Positions 1-5,261 of a stretch of DNA of 5,261 bases are shown here, piece by piece (position 1 is the first letter of the stretch; every line of letters begins with the position of its first letter). The notes below the pieces were generated by a model that did not search any database, was not told the origin of the DNA, and saw only the letters and a list, made by a program, of their open reading frames with translations. Both the position numbers and the translations under genes were made by a program. Source of the DNA: Gemmataceae bacterium (GTDB lineage Bacteria; Planctomycetota; Planctomycetia; Gemmatales; Gemmataceae). The stretch covers positions 1-5,261 of the forward strand of contig CANLGS010000368.1 of NCBI GenBank assembly GCA_947490035.1. Direction: 5' to 3'.

Positions 1-2
1 AG

Positions 3-104
3 GAGCAGTTGCTCGTGAACCTCTCGCTAGCCGCGATCGCGCGCGGCGGGAAGCACGTCCCGCGCGACGCGGTCGCGGTGCCGGTCGGCGTCATCACGCC
101 GTGA
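3..104 (+). CDS. C-terminal end of a truncated gene, function unknown
   Basis: An open frame enters from the left edge and ends at TGA 102-104, leaving 33 residues that end in AVAVPVGVITP. Almost every codon ends in G or C, as in the clear genes downstream, which supports real coding. The start and any catalytic part lie outside the window. The pattern of a small helix, a Gly/Lys turn and then a V-P-V-x-x-I-T-P strand loosely recalls the C-terminal tail of periplasmic-binding-protein or LacI-type sugar-binding domains. That is only a resemblance, and I do not assign a function. The next intact gene on this strand begins about 340 bases later, so it is probably a separate transcription unit. 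Confidence 0.5.
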   Translation, partial: EQLLVNLSLAAIARGGKHVPRDAVAVPVGVITP

Positions 105-207
105 GCGGAAACCGGTGGCGTCGGGGCGCGTCGCGGTGTGTAATAGAGGCTCCCGCCAGAGTCCCTCCCCGCCCGGTAGCCCGCGATCTACAGCGCGCTG
201 CGGCAGT
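105..207. other. Non-coding gap with no recognisable feature
   Basis: Between the stop of the truncated upstream gene and the start of the repeat remnant I see no gene, RNA, clear promoter or terminator. Frames that stay open here do so because of high GC, and their translations (Arg/Pro/Ser-rich) match nothing I know. It may be further decayed sequence of the same former gene. Confidence 0.4.
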
Positions 208-370
208 TACCCGCACACGACCGGCGAGTGCCTGTACGCGCTTCGGCGTGCTGGGCGTCAGCGCGAACGACACCGCCGTGCGGCGCGCGTCGAAGTATCT
301 GCTCGCGTTGCAGCAGCCCGACGGGTCGTGGGCCGCGCTCGGGCTGATGCGAACGCTCCCGGCGAAATAG
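208..370 (+). pseudogene. Frameshifted remnant of a squalene-cyclase/prenyltransferase-like repeat
   Basis: Two overlapping frames join into one recognisable repeat. From 208 to about 255 one frame reads YPHTTGECLYALRRAG. From about 254 the +1 frame continues GVSANDTAVRRASKYLLAL, then QQPDGSW and AALGLMRTLPAK, ending at TAG 368-370. The TG-x-x-LYAL...G helix followed by QQPDGSW is the signature of alpha-toroid repeats in squalene/hopene cyclases and related planctomycete proteins. Deleting one G from the GGG at 253-255 restores a continuous reading. After QQPDGSW the text runs straight into the tail AALGLMRTLPAK, whereas family members normally have more residues between the QPDGSW turn and the next helix, so an internal deletion is likely. 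No start codon or N-terminal domain is visible; sequence at 105-207 does not extend the match. This is probably a decayed 3' fragment of a larger gene. A sequencing error could explain the frameshift but not the missing body. Confidence 0.55.
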
Positions 371-434
371 CCGACCGCTACCACTTGCACTCTCACCGAC
401 AGCACGGATGATGGCGGAACCTTCTCTCCTTCCC

Positions 435-440
435 GGAGGT
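435..440 (+). promoter_or_regulatory. Ribosome binding site of the TIM-barrel gene
   Basis: GGAGGT, a near-perfect Shine-Dalgarno core, sits four bases before ATG 445. It fixes that start over the alternative at 408, which lies in a different and non-homologous frame. Confidence 0.8.
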
Positions 441-444
441 TCCC

Positions 445-1422
445 ATGTCAGGCCCGTACCCCGACCGCCGCGAACTCCTCGCCTCTTCCGCCGCGATGCT
501 CGGCGCCACCGCGGGCGCCGCACAGCCGAAGGCGCCCGACAAGCCGCGCAAGAAGTACGCGTTCAAGAAGTCGATCAACCTGTGGGCGTTCCCGTACCCG
601 GAGAAAATGTCACTGGAGCAATGTCTGCGGCTCGCGAAGGACGCGGGGTTCGACGGCATCGAACTCAACTACGACCTCGACAGCGACCTCTCGCCCAAGA
701 GCGGGCCGAAGGAGTTCGCACAAATCCGGCGCACGGCGGAGAAGATCGGCATCGCCATTAGCGGCATGTGTTCGTTCCTGTTCTGGCCGTACCCGCTGTC
801 GAGCAACGACCCGGCGAAGCGCGCCCGCGGGTTGGAACTAGCCGGCAAGATCGCGGAGTGCGCCGCGGAACTGGGCACCGAGAACGTGCTGGTGGTGCCG
901 GGCGCGGTTCACATTCCCTGGCGCACCGATCACGAACCGGTGCCCAACGACGTGTGCGACAAGCGGGCGAAGGAAGCGATTCGCAAGCTTATCCCGGCCG
1001 CCGAGAAGCTGAAGGTGTTCTTGAACATCGAGAACATCTTCTTCAACGGTTACCTGATGACGCCCGGCGAGATGAACGACTTCGTGGACTCGTTCAAGAG
1101 CGACCGCGTCCGGGTCCACTTCGACACCGGCAACATCATGATGTACCAGTTCCCCGAACACTGGATCACGCAACTCGGCGCGCGGACCAAGAACGTCCAC
1201 CTGAAGGAGTTCACGAAGAAGGGCACGGACGTGTCGCTGGAGGCGTTTCGGCCGCTGCTCGACGGCACGACCAACTGGCCCGCGGTACTGGAAGCCTTCG
1301 ACACGACCGGCTACAAGGGCTACCTCACCTTCGAGTACTTCCACCCGTACGCGCACTTCCCTGAAGCGCTGATCTACCAGACCGCCGACTCGCTCGACCG
1401 GATGCTCGGTATCAAGGGGTAG
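445..1422 (+). CDS. Tat-leader sugar phosphate isomerase/epimerase-like TIM-barrel protein
   Basis: This 325-residue protein belongs to the xylose isomerase-like TIM-barrel superfamily (AP endonuclease 2 fold; hydroxypyruvate isomerase and tagatose/psicose epimerase relatives). The N-terminus has a twin-arginine type leader: DRRELL at residues 7-12, a weakly hydrophobic Ala/Leu/Gly stretch to about 26 and an Ala-rich cleavage region (AGAA). Export by Tat is therefore likely. The barrel starts near residue 43 (INLWAFPYP) and includes GFDGIEL (68-74). The four metal ligands expected for the family are visible: Glu196 in LNIEN, Asp227 in HFDTGN, His252 in NVHLKEF and Glu297 in TFEYF. Their order and spacing fit a divalent-metal isomerase/epimerase. 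The start is supported by a Shine-Dalgarno sequence four bases upstream. The 2-hydroxyacid dehydrogenase follows on the same strand after about 67 bases. The fold and family are secure. The substrate cannot be read from sequence, and hydroxypyruvate isomerase is only one possibility. Confidence 0.9.
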   Translation: MSGPYPDRRELLASSAAMLGATAGAAQPKAPDKPRKKYAFKKSINLWAFPYPEKMSLEQCLRLAKDAGFDGIELNYDLDSDLSPKSGPKEFAQIRRTAEKIGIAISGMCSFLFWPYPLSSNDPAKRARGLELAGKIAECAAELGTENVLVVPGAVHIPWRTDHEPVPNDVCDKRAKEAIRKLIPAAEKLKVFLNIENIFFNGYLMTPGEMNDFVDSFKSDRVRVHFDTGNIMMYQFPEHWITQLGARTKNVHLKEFTKKGTDVSLEAFRPLLDGTTNWPAVLEAFDTTGYKGYLTFEYFHPYAHFPEALIYQTADSLDRMLGIKG

Positions 1423-1489
1423 ACGGCTTGTTCGACACGTGATCACACTCAGGGGTGCCGCGCAGGGATGTGTCACCGTGGACCAACTG

Positions 1490-2494
1490 ATGAAGCTCGT
1501 CATTCACCCGCCGATCGAACCTGAACGCCTCGACCGGATCGCGGCCGTCGCCGGCCCGATGGCGGTGGTGAACGCCGACGACGAGGCGCACGCCCTCAGC
1601 CACATGCCCGGCGCCGACGCGTTCTTCGGCAAGATCACCCCGCGGCTGCTCGCGGCCGCGCCGCGGCTGCGCTGGGTGCAGGCGCCGACGGCCAGCCTCG
1701 AACACTACCTGTTCCCCGAACTCGTTTCGCACCCGTGCGTGCTGACCAACATGCGCGGCCTGTTCTCCGATGTCATCGCCGATCAGGTGATGGGTTACGT
1801 CCTCTGCTTCGCCCGCAACCTGCACGTCTACGTCCTGCAAGCCGCGGCCGGGCGGTGGGCGCCGGTCGGCGGGGAGGCCGCGCGGGTCGCCTTCGCGTCG
1901 GGGCCGGGGGTGGTGAACGACATCGACCGCGCCCACCGCCACCTCGCCGACGCGACGCTGGGCGTCGTCGGCCTCGGCGCGATCGGCCGCGAGGTCGCGC
2001 GGCGGGCCGCCGCGTTCGGGATGCGCGTCGTCGCCATCGACCCGCGGCCGACGGACCGACCCCCGGAAGTCGCGGCGCTCTGGCCGGTGGAGGAGTTGCC
2101 GCAACTGCTGGGGCAGAGCGACTACGTCGTGATCGCGGCGCCGCACACGCCGCAGTCGGCGGCGATGTTCCGCCGGCCACAATTCCAGCAGATGAAGCGC
2201 GACGCGTACCTCGTCAACATCGGCCGCGGGGCGATTGTCGTGCTGGACGACCTCGTCGCGGCACTGGAGGCGGGCGAGATCGCGGGGGCGGCGCTGGACG
2301 TGTTCGAGACCGAACCGCTGCCGCCCGATCACGCGCTGTGGCGGATGCCGGGGCGGGTGATTCTCACTCCACATGTAGCCGGCTACTCGCCCCGCATTGC
2401 CGGACGGCACCTGGACGCGCTCCTCGACAACGTCGGTCGCTTCGTGCGCGGCGAGCCGTTGAGCAACGTCGTGGATAAGGACAAGTGGTACTGA
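1490..2494 (+). CDS. D-isomer-specific 2-hydroxyacid dehydrogenase, NAD(P)-dependent
   Basis: This 334-residue cytoplasmic oxidoreductase should interconvert a 2-oxoacid and a D-2-hydroxyacid, like D-glycerate, phosphoglycerate and glyoxylate/hydroxypyruvate dehydrogenases. Counting from ATG 1490, the substrate domain occupies about residues 1-100 and returns at the C-terminus. The Rossmann motif GLGAIG is at 161-166. Asp184 ends the second strand (VVAIDP), which suggests NAD preference. The catalytic triad is complete: Arg246 in NIGRGA, Glu275 in FETEP and His295 in TPHVAG. Length is normal for the family. I chose ATG 1490 because MKLVIHPP opens directly with the first strand. GTG 1478, with AGGG 11 bases upstream, and GTG 1439 are in-frame alternatives that would add 4 or 17 residues. 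No signal peptide is visible. It lies between the TIM-barrel gene and a sulfatase, with gaps of about 67 and 64 bases, so co-transcription is plausible. Substrate unknown. Confidence 0.9.
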   Translation: MKLVIHPPIEPERLDRIAAVAGPMAVVNADDEAHALSHMPGADAFFGKITPRLLAAAPRLRWVQAPTASLEHYLFPELVSHPCVLTNMRGLFSDVIADQVMGYVLCFARNLHVYVLQAAAGRWAPVGGEAARVAFASGPGVVNDIDRAHRHLADATLGVVGLGAIGREVARRAAAFGMRVVAIDPRPTDRPPEVAALWPVEELPQLLGQSDYVVIAAPHTPQSAAMFRRPQFQQMKRDAYLVNIGRGAIVVLDDLVAALEAGEIAGAALDVFETEPLPPDHALWRMPGRVILTPHVAGYSPRIAGRHLDALLDNVGRFVRGEPLSNVVDKDKWY

Positions 2495-2547
2495 ATCGGT
2501 GAACCGGCTCGTGACCGAGCTTGGGAATCAGACCTTCACTCTCCCGA

Positions 2548-2554
2548 AAGGAAG
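2548..2554 (+). promoter_or_regulatory. Ribosome binding site deciding the sulfatase start
   Basis: AAGGAAG lies four bases before GTG 2559. It supports that start over GTG 2499, which would place 20 non-hydrophobic residues in front of an otherwise textbook signal peptide. Confidence 0.65.
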
Positions 2555-2558
2555 TAAC

Positions 2559-4112
2559 GTGTTCCGCCATTTCCTCTCCGCTGTTGTGCTGGCGCTGCTC
2601 GCCGGGCCTGTGTTCGCGGCCGACAAGCCGAACATCGTCCTGATCTTTACGGACGACCACGCGTATCAGGCGATCAGCGCCTACGGCGACCCGCGCAAGC
2701 TGATCGAGACGCCCAACATCGACCGCATCGCGAAGGAAGGCGTGCGGTTCGACCGGACGCTGGTGCCGAACTCCATCTGCGGGCCGAGCCGGGCCACCGT
2801 CCTTACCGGCAAGTATTCGCACCGCAACGGGTTCTATAACAACACCAACAGCCGGTTCGACGGCGCGCAGTTGACGTTCCCGAAGTTGCTGCAAAAGGCC
2901 GGTTACCAGACGGCGATCATCGGCAAGTGGCACCTCGGCTCCGAGCCGACCGGGTTCGACCACTGGCACATCCTCCCCGGTCAGGGGCGGTACTACAACC
3001 CGCCGATGAACAAGGACGGCAAACAGGTTCAGCACCTCGGCTACGTCACCGACCTGATCTCCGACTTCAGCACCGACTGGATCAAGAACCGCGACAAGAC
3101 GAAGCCGTTCCTGCTGATGGCGCAGCACAAGGCGCCGCACCGCGAATGGTCGCCGGCGCTGCGCCACCTGGGTCACGACAAGGATCGCAAGTACGCGGAG
3201 CCGCCGACGCTGTTCGACGACTACGCCAATCGCGGGCCGGCGGTCAAGGATCAGGAGATGACCATCGAGAAGACGTTCACGCAACTGGACGCGAAACTGG
3301 TCCCGCCGCCCGGCATCAACGAGGAGCAACTGAAGGAGTGGAACGCGTACTACGAGCCGCGCAACAAGGCGTTCCGCGAAGCCAAACTCGAAGGGAAGGA
3401 GTTGGTGCGGTGGCGGTATAACCGCTACTTGCACGACTACCTCGGGTGCGTCAAGGCCGTGGACGAGGCCGTCGGCAAGATGCTGAAGACCCTCGAAGAC
3501 GAGGGGCTTGCGAAGAACACGCTGGTGGTCTACTGCTCCGACCAGGGCTTCTACCTGGGCGAACACGGCTGGTTCGACAAGCGGTGGATCTTCGAGGAGT
3601 CGCTGCGCACGCCGATGGTCGCGCGCTGGCCGGCAGTCGGCAAGCCGGGCCTCGTGAACGCGAGCCTCACGAGCACGGTCGATCTCGCCCAGACGTTCCT
3701 CGACGCGGCCGGCGTGCCCGCCGATAAGGAGATGCAGGGCGCGAGCATCGTGCCGCTGCTCAAGGGCGAGACGCCGAAGGACTGGCGCAAGAGCTTCTAC
3801 TACGAGTACTACGAGTACCCCGCCCCGCACCGCGTCATCCCGCACTACGGTGTCGTTACCGACCGGTACAAACTCGCGAGGTTCTACGTTCCCAAGTTGG
3901 AGGGCAAGGCCGACCCTGACTACTGGGAACTCTACGACCGGCAGAAAGACCCGAACGAGACGAAGAGCTTCTACGCGGACCCGACCTACGCGGACACCGT
4001 GAAGGAACTGCGGGCGGAGTTGGACAAACTGCGGAAGGACTTGAAGGTGCCCGACGAGACGCCGAAGGAGGCGTTCGGCAACCTGCTCGTGCCGCCCAAG
4101 AAGAAGAAGTGA
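2559..4112 (+). CDS. Secreted type I sulfatase (formylglycine-dependent)
   Basis: This 517-residue hydrolase should cleave sulfate esters, most likely on a sulfated carbohydrate outside the cytoplasm. From GTG 2559 the first 20 residues form a signal peptide: MFRHF, a hydrophobic core, then a PVFA cleavage site before ADKPN. The sulfatase core follows: Asp32/Asp33 in IFTDDH (metal), then [11 protein letters not shown] with Cys74 to be converted to formylglycine and Arg78. The second signature [11 protein letters not shown] ends at His125 with Lys123. HKAPH is at 190-194, Asp328 with Gln329 in SDQGF completes the metal site, and Lys341 lies in FDKRW. The C-terminal part carries the small sulfatase domain with [12 protein letters not shown] and ends in four lysines. 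The [16 protein letters not shown] and YYEYYEYP patterns resemble glycosaminoglycan-type sulfatases such as N-acetylglucosamine-6-sulfatases and iduronate-type enzymes, but substrate is not certain. An anaerobic or aerobic formylglycine-generating enzyme elsewhere in the genome would be needed. It converges on another sulfatase. Confidence 0.93.
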   Translation: MFRHFLSAVVLALLAGPVFAADKPNIVLIFTDDHAYQAISAYGDPRKLIETPNIDRIAKEGVRFDRTLVPNSICGPSRATVLTGKYSHRNGFYNNTNSRFDGAQLTFPKLLQKAGYQTAIIGKWHLGSEPTGFDHWHILPGQGRYYNPPMNKDGKQVQHLGYVTDLISDFSTDWIKNRDKTKPFLLMAQHKAPHREWSPALRHLGHDKDRKYAEPPTLFDDYANRGPAVKDQEMTIEKTFTQLDAKLVPPPGINEEQLKEWNAYYEPRNKAFREAKLEGKELVRWRYNRYLHDYLGCVKAVDEAVGKMLKTLEDEGLAKNTLVVYCSDQGFYLGEHGWFDKRWIFEESLRTPMVARWPAVGKPGLVNASLTSTVDLAQTFLDAAGVPADKEMQGASIVPLLKGETPKDWRKSFYYEYYEYPAPHRVIPHYGVVTDRYKLARFYVPKLEGKADPDYWELYDRQKDPNETKSFYADPTYADTVKELRAELDKLRKDLKVPDETPKEAFGNLLVPPKKKK

Positions 4113-4146
4113 CACCGGCTCGCGTTGAAGGGTGACCATGTTCCGC

Positions 4147-4169
4147 CCCTCTCCCCTTGCGGGAGAGGG
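4147..4169 (+). terminator. Possible termination hairpin after the plus-strand sulfatase
   Basis: CCCTCTCCC and GGGAGAGGG form a 9-base stem around the 5-base loop CTTGC, 35 bases after the stop codon. There is no T-run behind it, so it is not a classic intrinsic terminator. It could still stabilise the 3' end of the mRNA or slow the polymerase. Confidence 0.3.
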
Positions 4170-4272
4170 TGGCGAGTCTTCGAGCCGGGTGAGGGGTAAA
4201 GCTGAACAGGAATTACGGCTTCGCGTAACCACCGGCATCGCTCACCCCTCACCCGTCCGCGAAGCGCGGCCA

Positions 4273-4295
4273 CCCTCTCCCGCAAGGGGAGAGGG
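4273..4295 (-). terminator. Possible termination hairpin after the minus-strand sulfatase
   Basis: This is the mirror copy of the hairpin in the left arm: a 9-base stem with a 5-base loop (GCAAG on the plus strand), about 40 bases past the minus-strand stop codon. It also lacks a T-run, so termination is only suggested by position and stem strength. Confidence 0.3.
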
Positions 4296-4334
4296 GCAAG
4301 ACCCGGCACGGTGACGCTTCAACGCGACTTGCTA

Positions 4335-5261
4335 TCACTCCTTTTTCGGCTTACCGAACTGCTTCCAGTAGAGCTCCTTGAACGGGTTCTCCTTCGGCTG
4401 CACGGCGTCCTCGTTCACGAGGTACGGCGGCAGCGACGCCCACCACACGTCGTACTCGGCGTCGAGCCTCTTCACCACGTCCGGGTGCTTCTCAGCGATG
4501 TCAGTCTTCTCGCCGGGATCGGCGATCACGTCGAACAACTCCCACTTCTGCTTCGCCTTGCCCACCGAGACGAGGTGCCAGCGCGGCACGCGAACGCTGC
4601 ACCCGGCGTACTTGTGGTCGTCCACCTTCGCGCCCTTCGGCCACCGCCCGACGTGGGTGAACAGCGTGCGCTCGGCCCGCTCGGCCTTCGGGTTCTGGAG
4701 CAGCGGAACCAGACTGCCGCCCTCGACCTGCTTCTTGACCTCGTCGGTCAGTTTCGCGCCGGCGAGTTCGGCGAGCGTCGGGAAGAAATCGACGTGCGCC
4801 GCGAGCCGGTCGCAGTCGGCGGGCTTGAGCGTGCCCGGCCAGCGCCAGAACGACGACGCCCGCGTGCCGCCGAGCCAGGGCGTCACCTTCTGCCCCCGCA
4901 TCCCCGCGTTGAAGATCGGCACGCCCGCGGTCCCGCCGTTGTCGTTCATGAAGATCACGAGCGTGTCCTTCTCCAACCCCCACTCCTTCAACTGGTCGAG
5001 CAGGCGGCCGACGTTGTCGTCGATGTTCGCGATCATGCCGAAGAACTTCGCGATGTTGGGCTGCTTCACCTTGTCCTTGTAGCGGGCCTCGTCTTCGGGG
5101 CGCACGTCGAGCGGGGCGTGCGGCGCGTTCGTGGAGATGTGACAGTAGAACGGCTTGCCCTTCCCCTTCACGGACTCGATCCACTTCGCGGCCTGGCCGA
5201 AGAACACGTCGGTGCAGTAGCCCTTGGTCTTCTCGAACTTGCCGTTGTGCAGGATGGTCGG
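4335..5261 (-). CDS. Sulfatase, C-terminal 308 residues, 5' end outside the window
   Basis: The minus-strand frame runs open to the right edge, so the first visible residues PTILHNGKFEKTKGYCTDV belong to the middle of a longer protein. The GTG at 5207 is internal, not the start. Visible sulfatase landmarks, counted from the edge, are HISTNAPH (His41 to His48), Asp107-Asn108 in MNDNGG completing the metal site, and MRGQKVTPW with Lys125 as the expected sulfate-contacting lysine. AHVDFFPTLAELAG and WELFDVIADPGEKTD of the C-terminal domain follow. The formylglycine motif (C-x-P-S-R) and signal peptide should lie beyond 5261 and cannot be checked. The DNGG and MRGxK pattern is that of arylsulfatase-A-like enzymes and differs from the SDQGF/DKR pattern of the convergent sulfatase, so the two are not recent duplicates and probably act on different linkages. 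The protein ends in the basic tail GKPKKE. The substrate is unknown. Confidence 0.93.
   Translation of the reverse strand, partial: PTILHNGKFEKTKGYCTDVFFGQAAKWIESVKGKGKPFYCHISTNAPHAPLDVRPEDEARYKDKVKQPNIAKFFGMIANIDDNVGRLLDQLKEWGLEKDTLVIFMNDNGGTAGVPIFNAGMRGQKVTPWLGGTRASSFWRWPGTLKPADCDRLAAHVDFFPTLAELAGAKLTDEVKKQVEGGSLVPLLQNPKAERAERTLFTHVGRWPKGAKVDDHKYAGCSVRVPRWHLVSVGKAKQKWELFDVIADPGEKTDIAEKHPDVVKRLDAEYDVWWASLPPYLVNEDAVQPKENPFKELYWKQFGKPKKE

Larger units (their letters stand above)
4120..4327. repeat. Concentric imperfect palindrome filling the convergent spacer
   Basis: Nested inverted repeats share one centre near 4221-4224. The outer arms 4120-4130 and 4317-4327 pair perfectly over 11 bases (TCGCGTTGAAG), with weaker pairing continuing to 4140/4307. 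The main arms 4145-4173 and 4269-4297 are perfect inverted copies of 29 bases. Inner arms 4186-4197 and 4244-4255 pair over 12 bases, and a 5-base stem at 4213-4217/4224-4228 caps the structure. Each main arm is also itself a hairpin. The element begins and ends seven bases from the stop codons of the two convergent sulfatases. The arm sequence is of a kind I recall as dispersed intergenic repeats in other GC-rich bacteria, so a REP/MITE-like mobile palindrome is the leading reading. It encodes no credible protein, and the short frames through it are by-products. Confidence 0.85.

Noticed and set aside
385..412. Possible sigma-70-like promoter (TTGCAC, 16 bases, GATGAT) before the TIM-barrel gene
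   Set aside because: Both boxes match the consensus poorly, and such matches are expected by chance. Planctomycete promoter rules are also poorly defined, so I do not call it.
408..761. A plus-strand frame with ATG at 408 overlapping the TIM-barrel start
   Set aside because: No ribosome binding site, an Arg-rich translation, and overlap with a clearly real gene in another frame.
838..1503. A 221-codon minus-strand frame opposite the TIM-barrel gene
   Set aside because: Shadow frame produced by high GC. The plus strand has a ribosome binding site and all metal ligands.
1412..2410. A 332-codon minus-strand frame opposite the dehydrogenase
   Set aside because: Shadow of the plus-strand gene, which has a full catalytic triad and Rossmann motif. 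The antisense product is Arg/His/Asp-rich without known domains.
2364..4238. A 624-codon open frame on the minus strand opposite the sulfatase
   Set aside because: It is the mirror frame of a strongly GC3-biased real gene. The translation is Arg/Val/Leu-rich low-complexity text with no recognisable motif, and it spans the palindrome and several genes.
4132..4314. A 60-codon plus-strand frame inside the palindrome
   Set aside because: The reading is simply the translation of inverted-repeat arms (Pro/Ser/Gly/Arg), with no ribosome binding site.
4335..5207. Minus-strand sulfatase taken as starting at GTG 5207
   Set aside because: The frame stays open to the window edge, and the upstream residues (HNGKFEKTKGYCTD) fit the sulfatase family. 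The gene is therefore truncated by the edge, not short.

Overview
The window is GC-rich bacterial DNA with strongly G/C-ending codons. It carries two different exported-type sulfatases, a sugar-isomerase-like TIM-barrel protein with a twin-arginine leader, and a remnant resembling a squalene-cyclase-type repeat. This mix suggests a planctomycete, probably of the Gemmata/Gemmataceae kind. That assignment is inferred from gene content and sequence style; no marker gene is present.

Layout: positions 3-104 hold the last 33 codons of a plus-strand gene cut by the window edge. Positions 105-434 have no intact gene, but about 208-370 encode a frameshifted remnant of an alpha-toroid (squalene cyclase/prenyltransferase-like) repeat. 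A same-strand run of three genes follows: a Tat-leader sugar phosphate isomerase/epimerase-like protein (445-1422), a D-isomer-specific 2-hydroxyacid dehydrogenase (1490-2494) and a secreted sulfatase (2559-4112). The intergenic gaps are about 67 and 64 bases, so an operon is plausible but not proven. A second sulfatase lies on the minus strand (4335 to beyond 5261). It converges on the first and its N-terminal part is outside the window.

The spacer between the two sulfatases is almost entirely a concentric imperfect palindrome of about 208 bases (4120-4327). It has 29-base perfect arms, each of which also folds into its own hairpin. It starts and ends seven bases from the two stop codons, and is the most distinctive non-coding structure here.

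Working model (inference): the sulfatases remove sulfate from polysaccharides in the periplasm or outside the cell. The isomerase-like and dehydrogenase proteins may handle sugar- or hydroxyacid-type products, although the isomerase-like protein appears to be exported while the dehydrogenase has no signal peptide. I found no tRNA, rRNA, CRISPR array, transposase, phage gene or defence system. Apart from the palindrome and the gene remnant, the window looks like ordinary planctomycete metabolic DNA.
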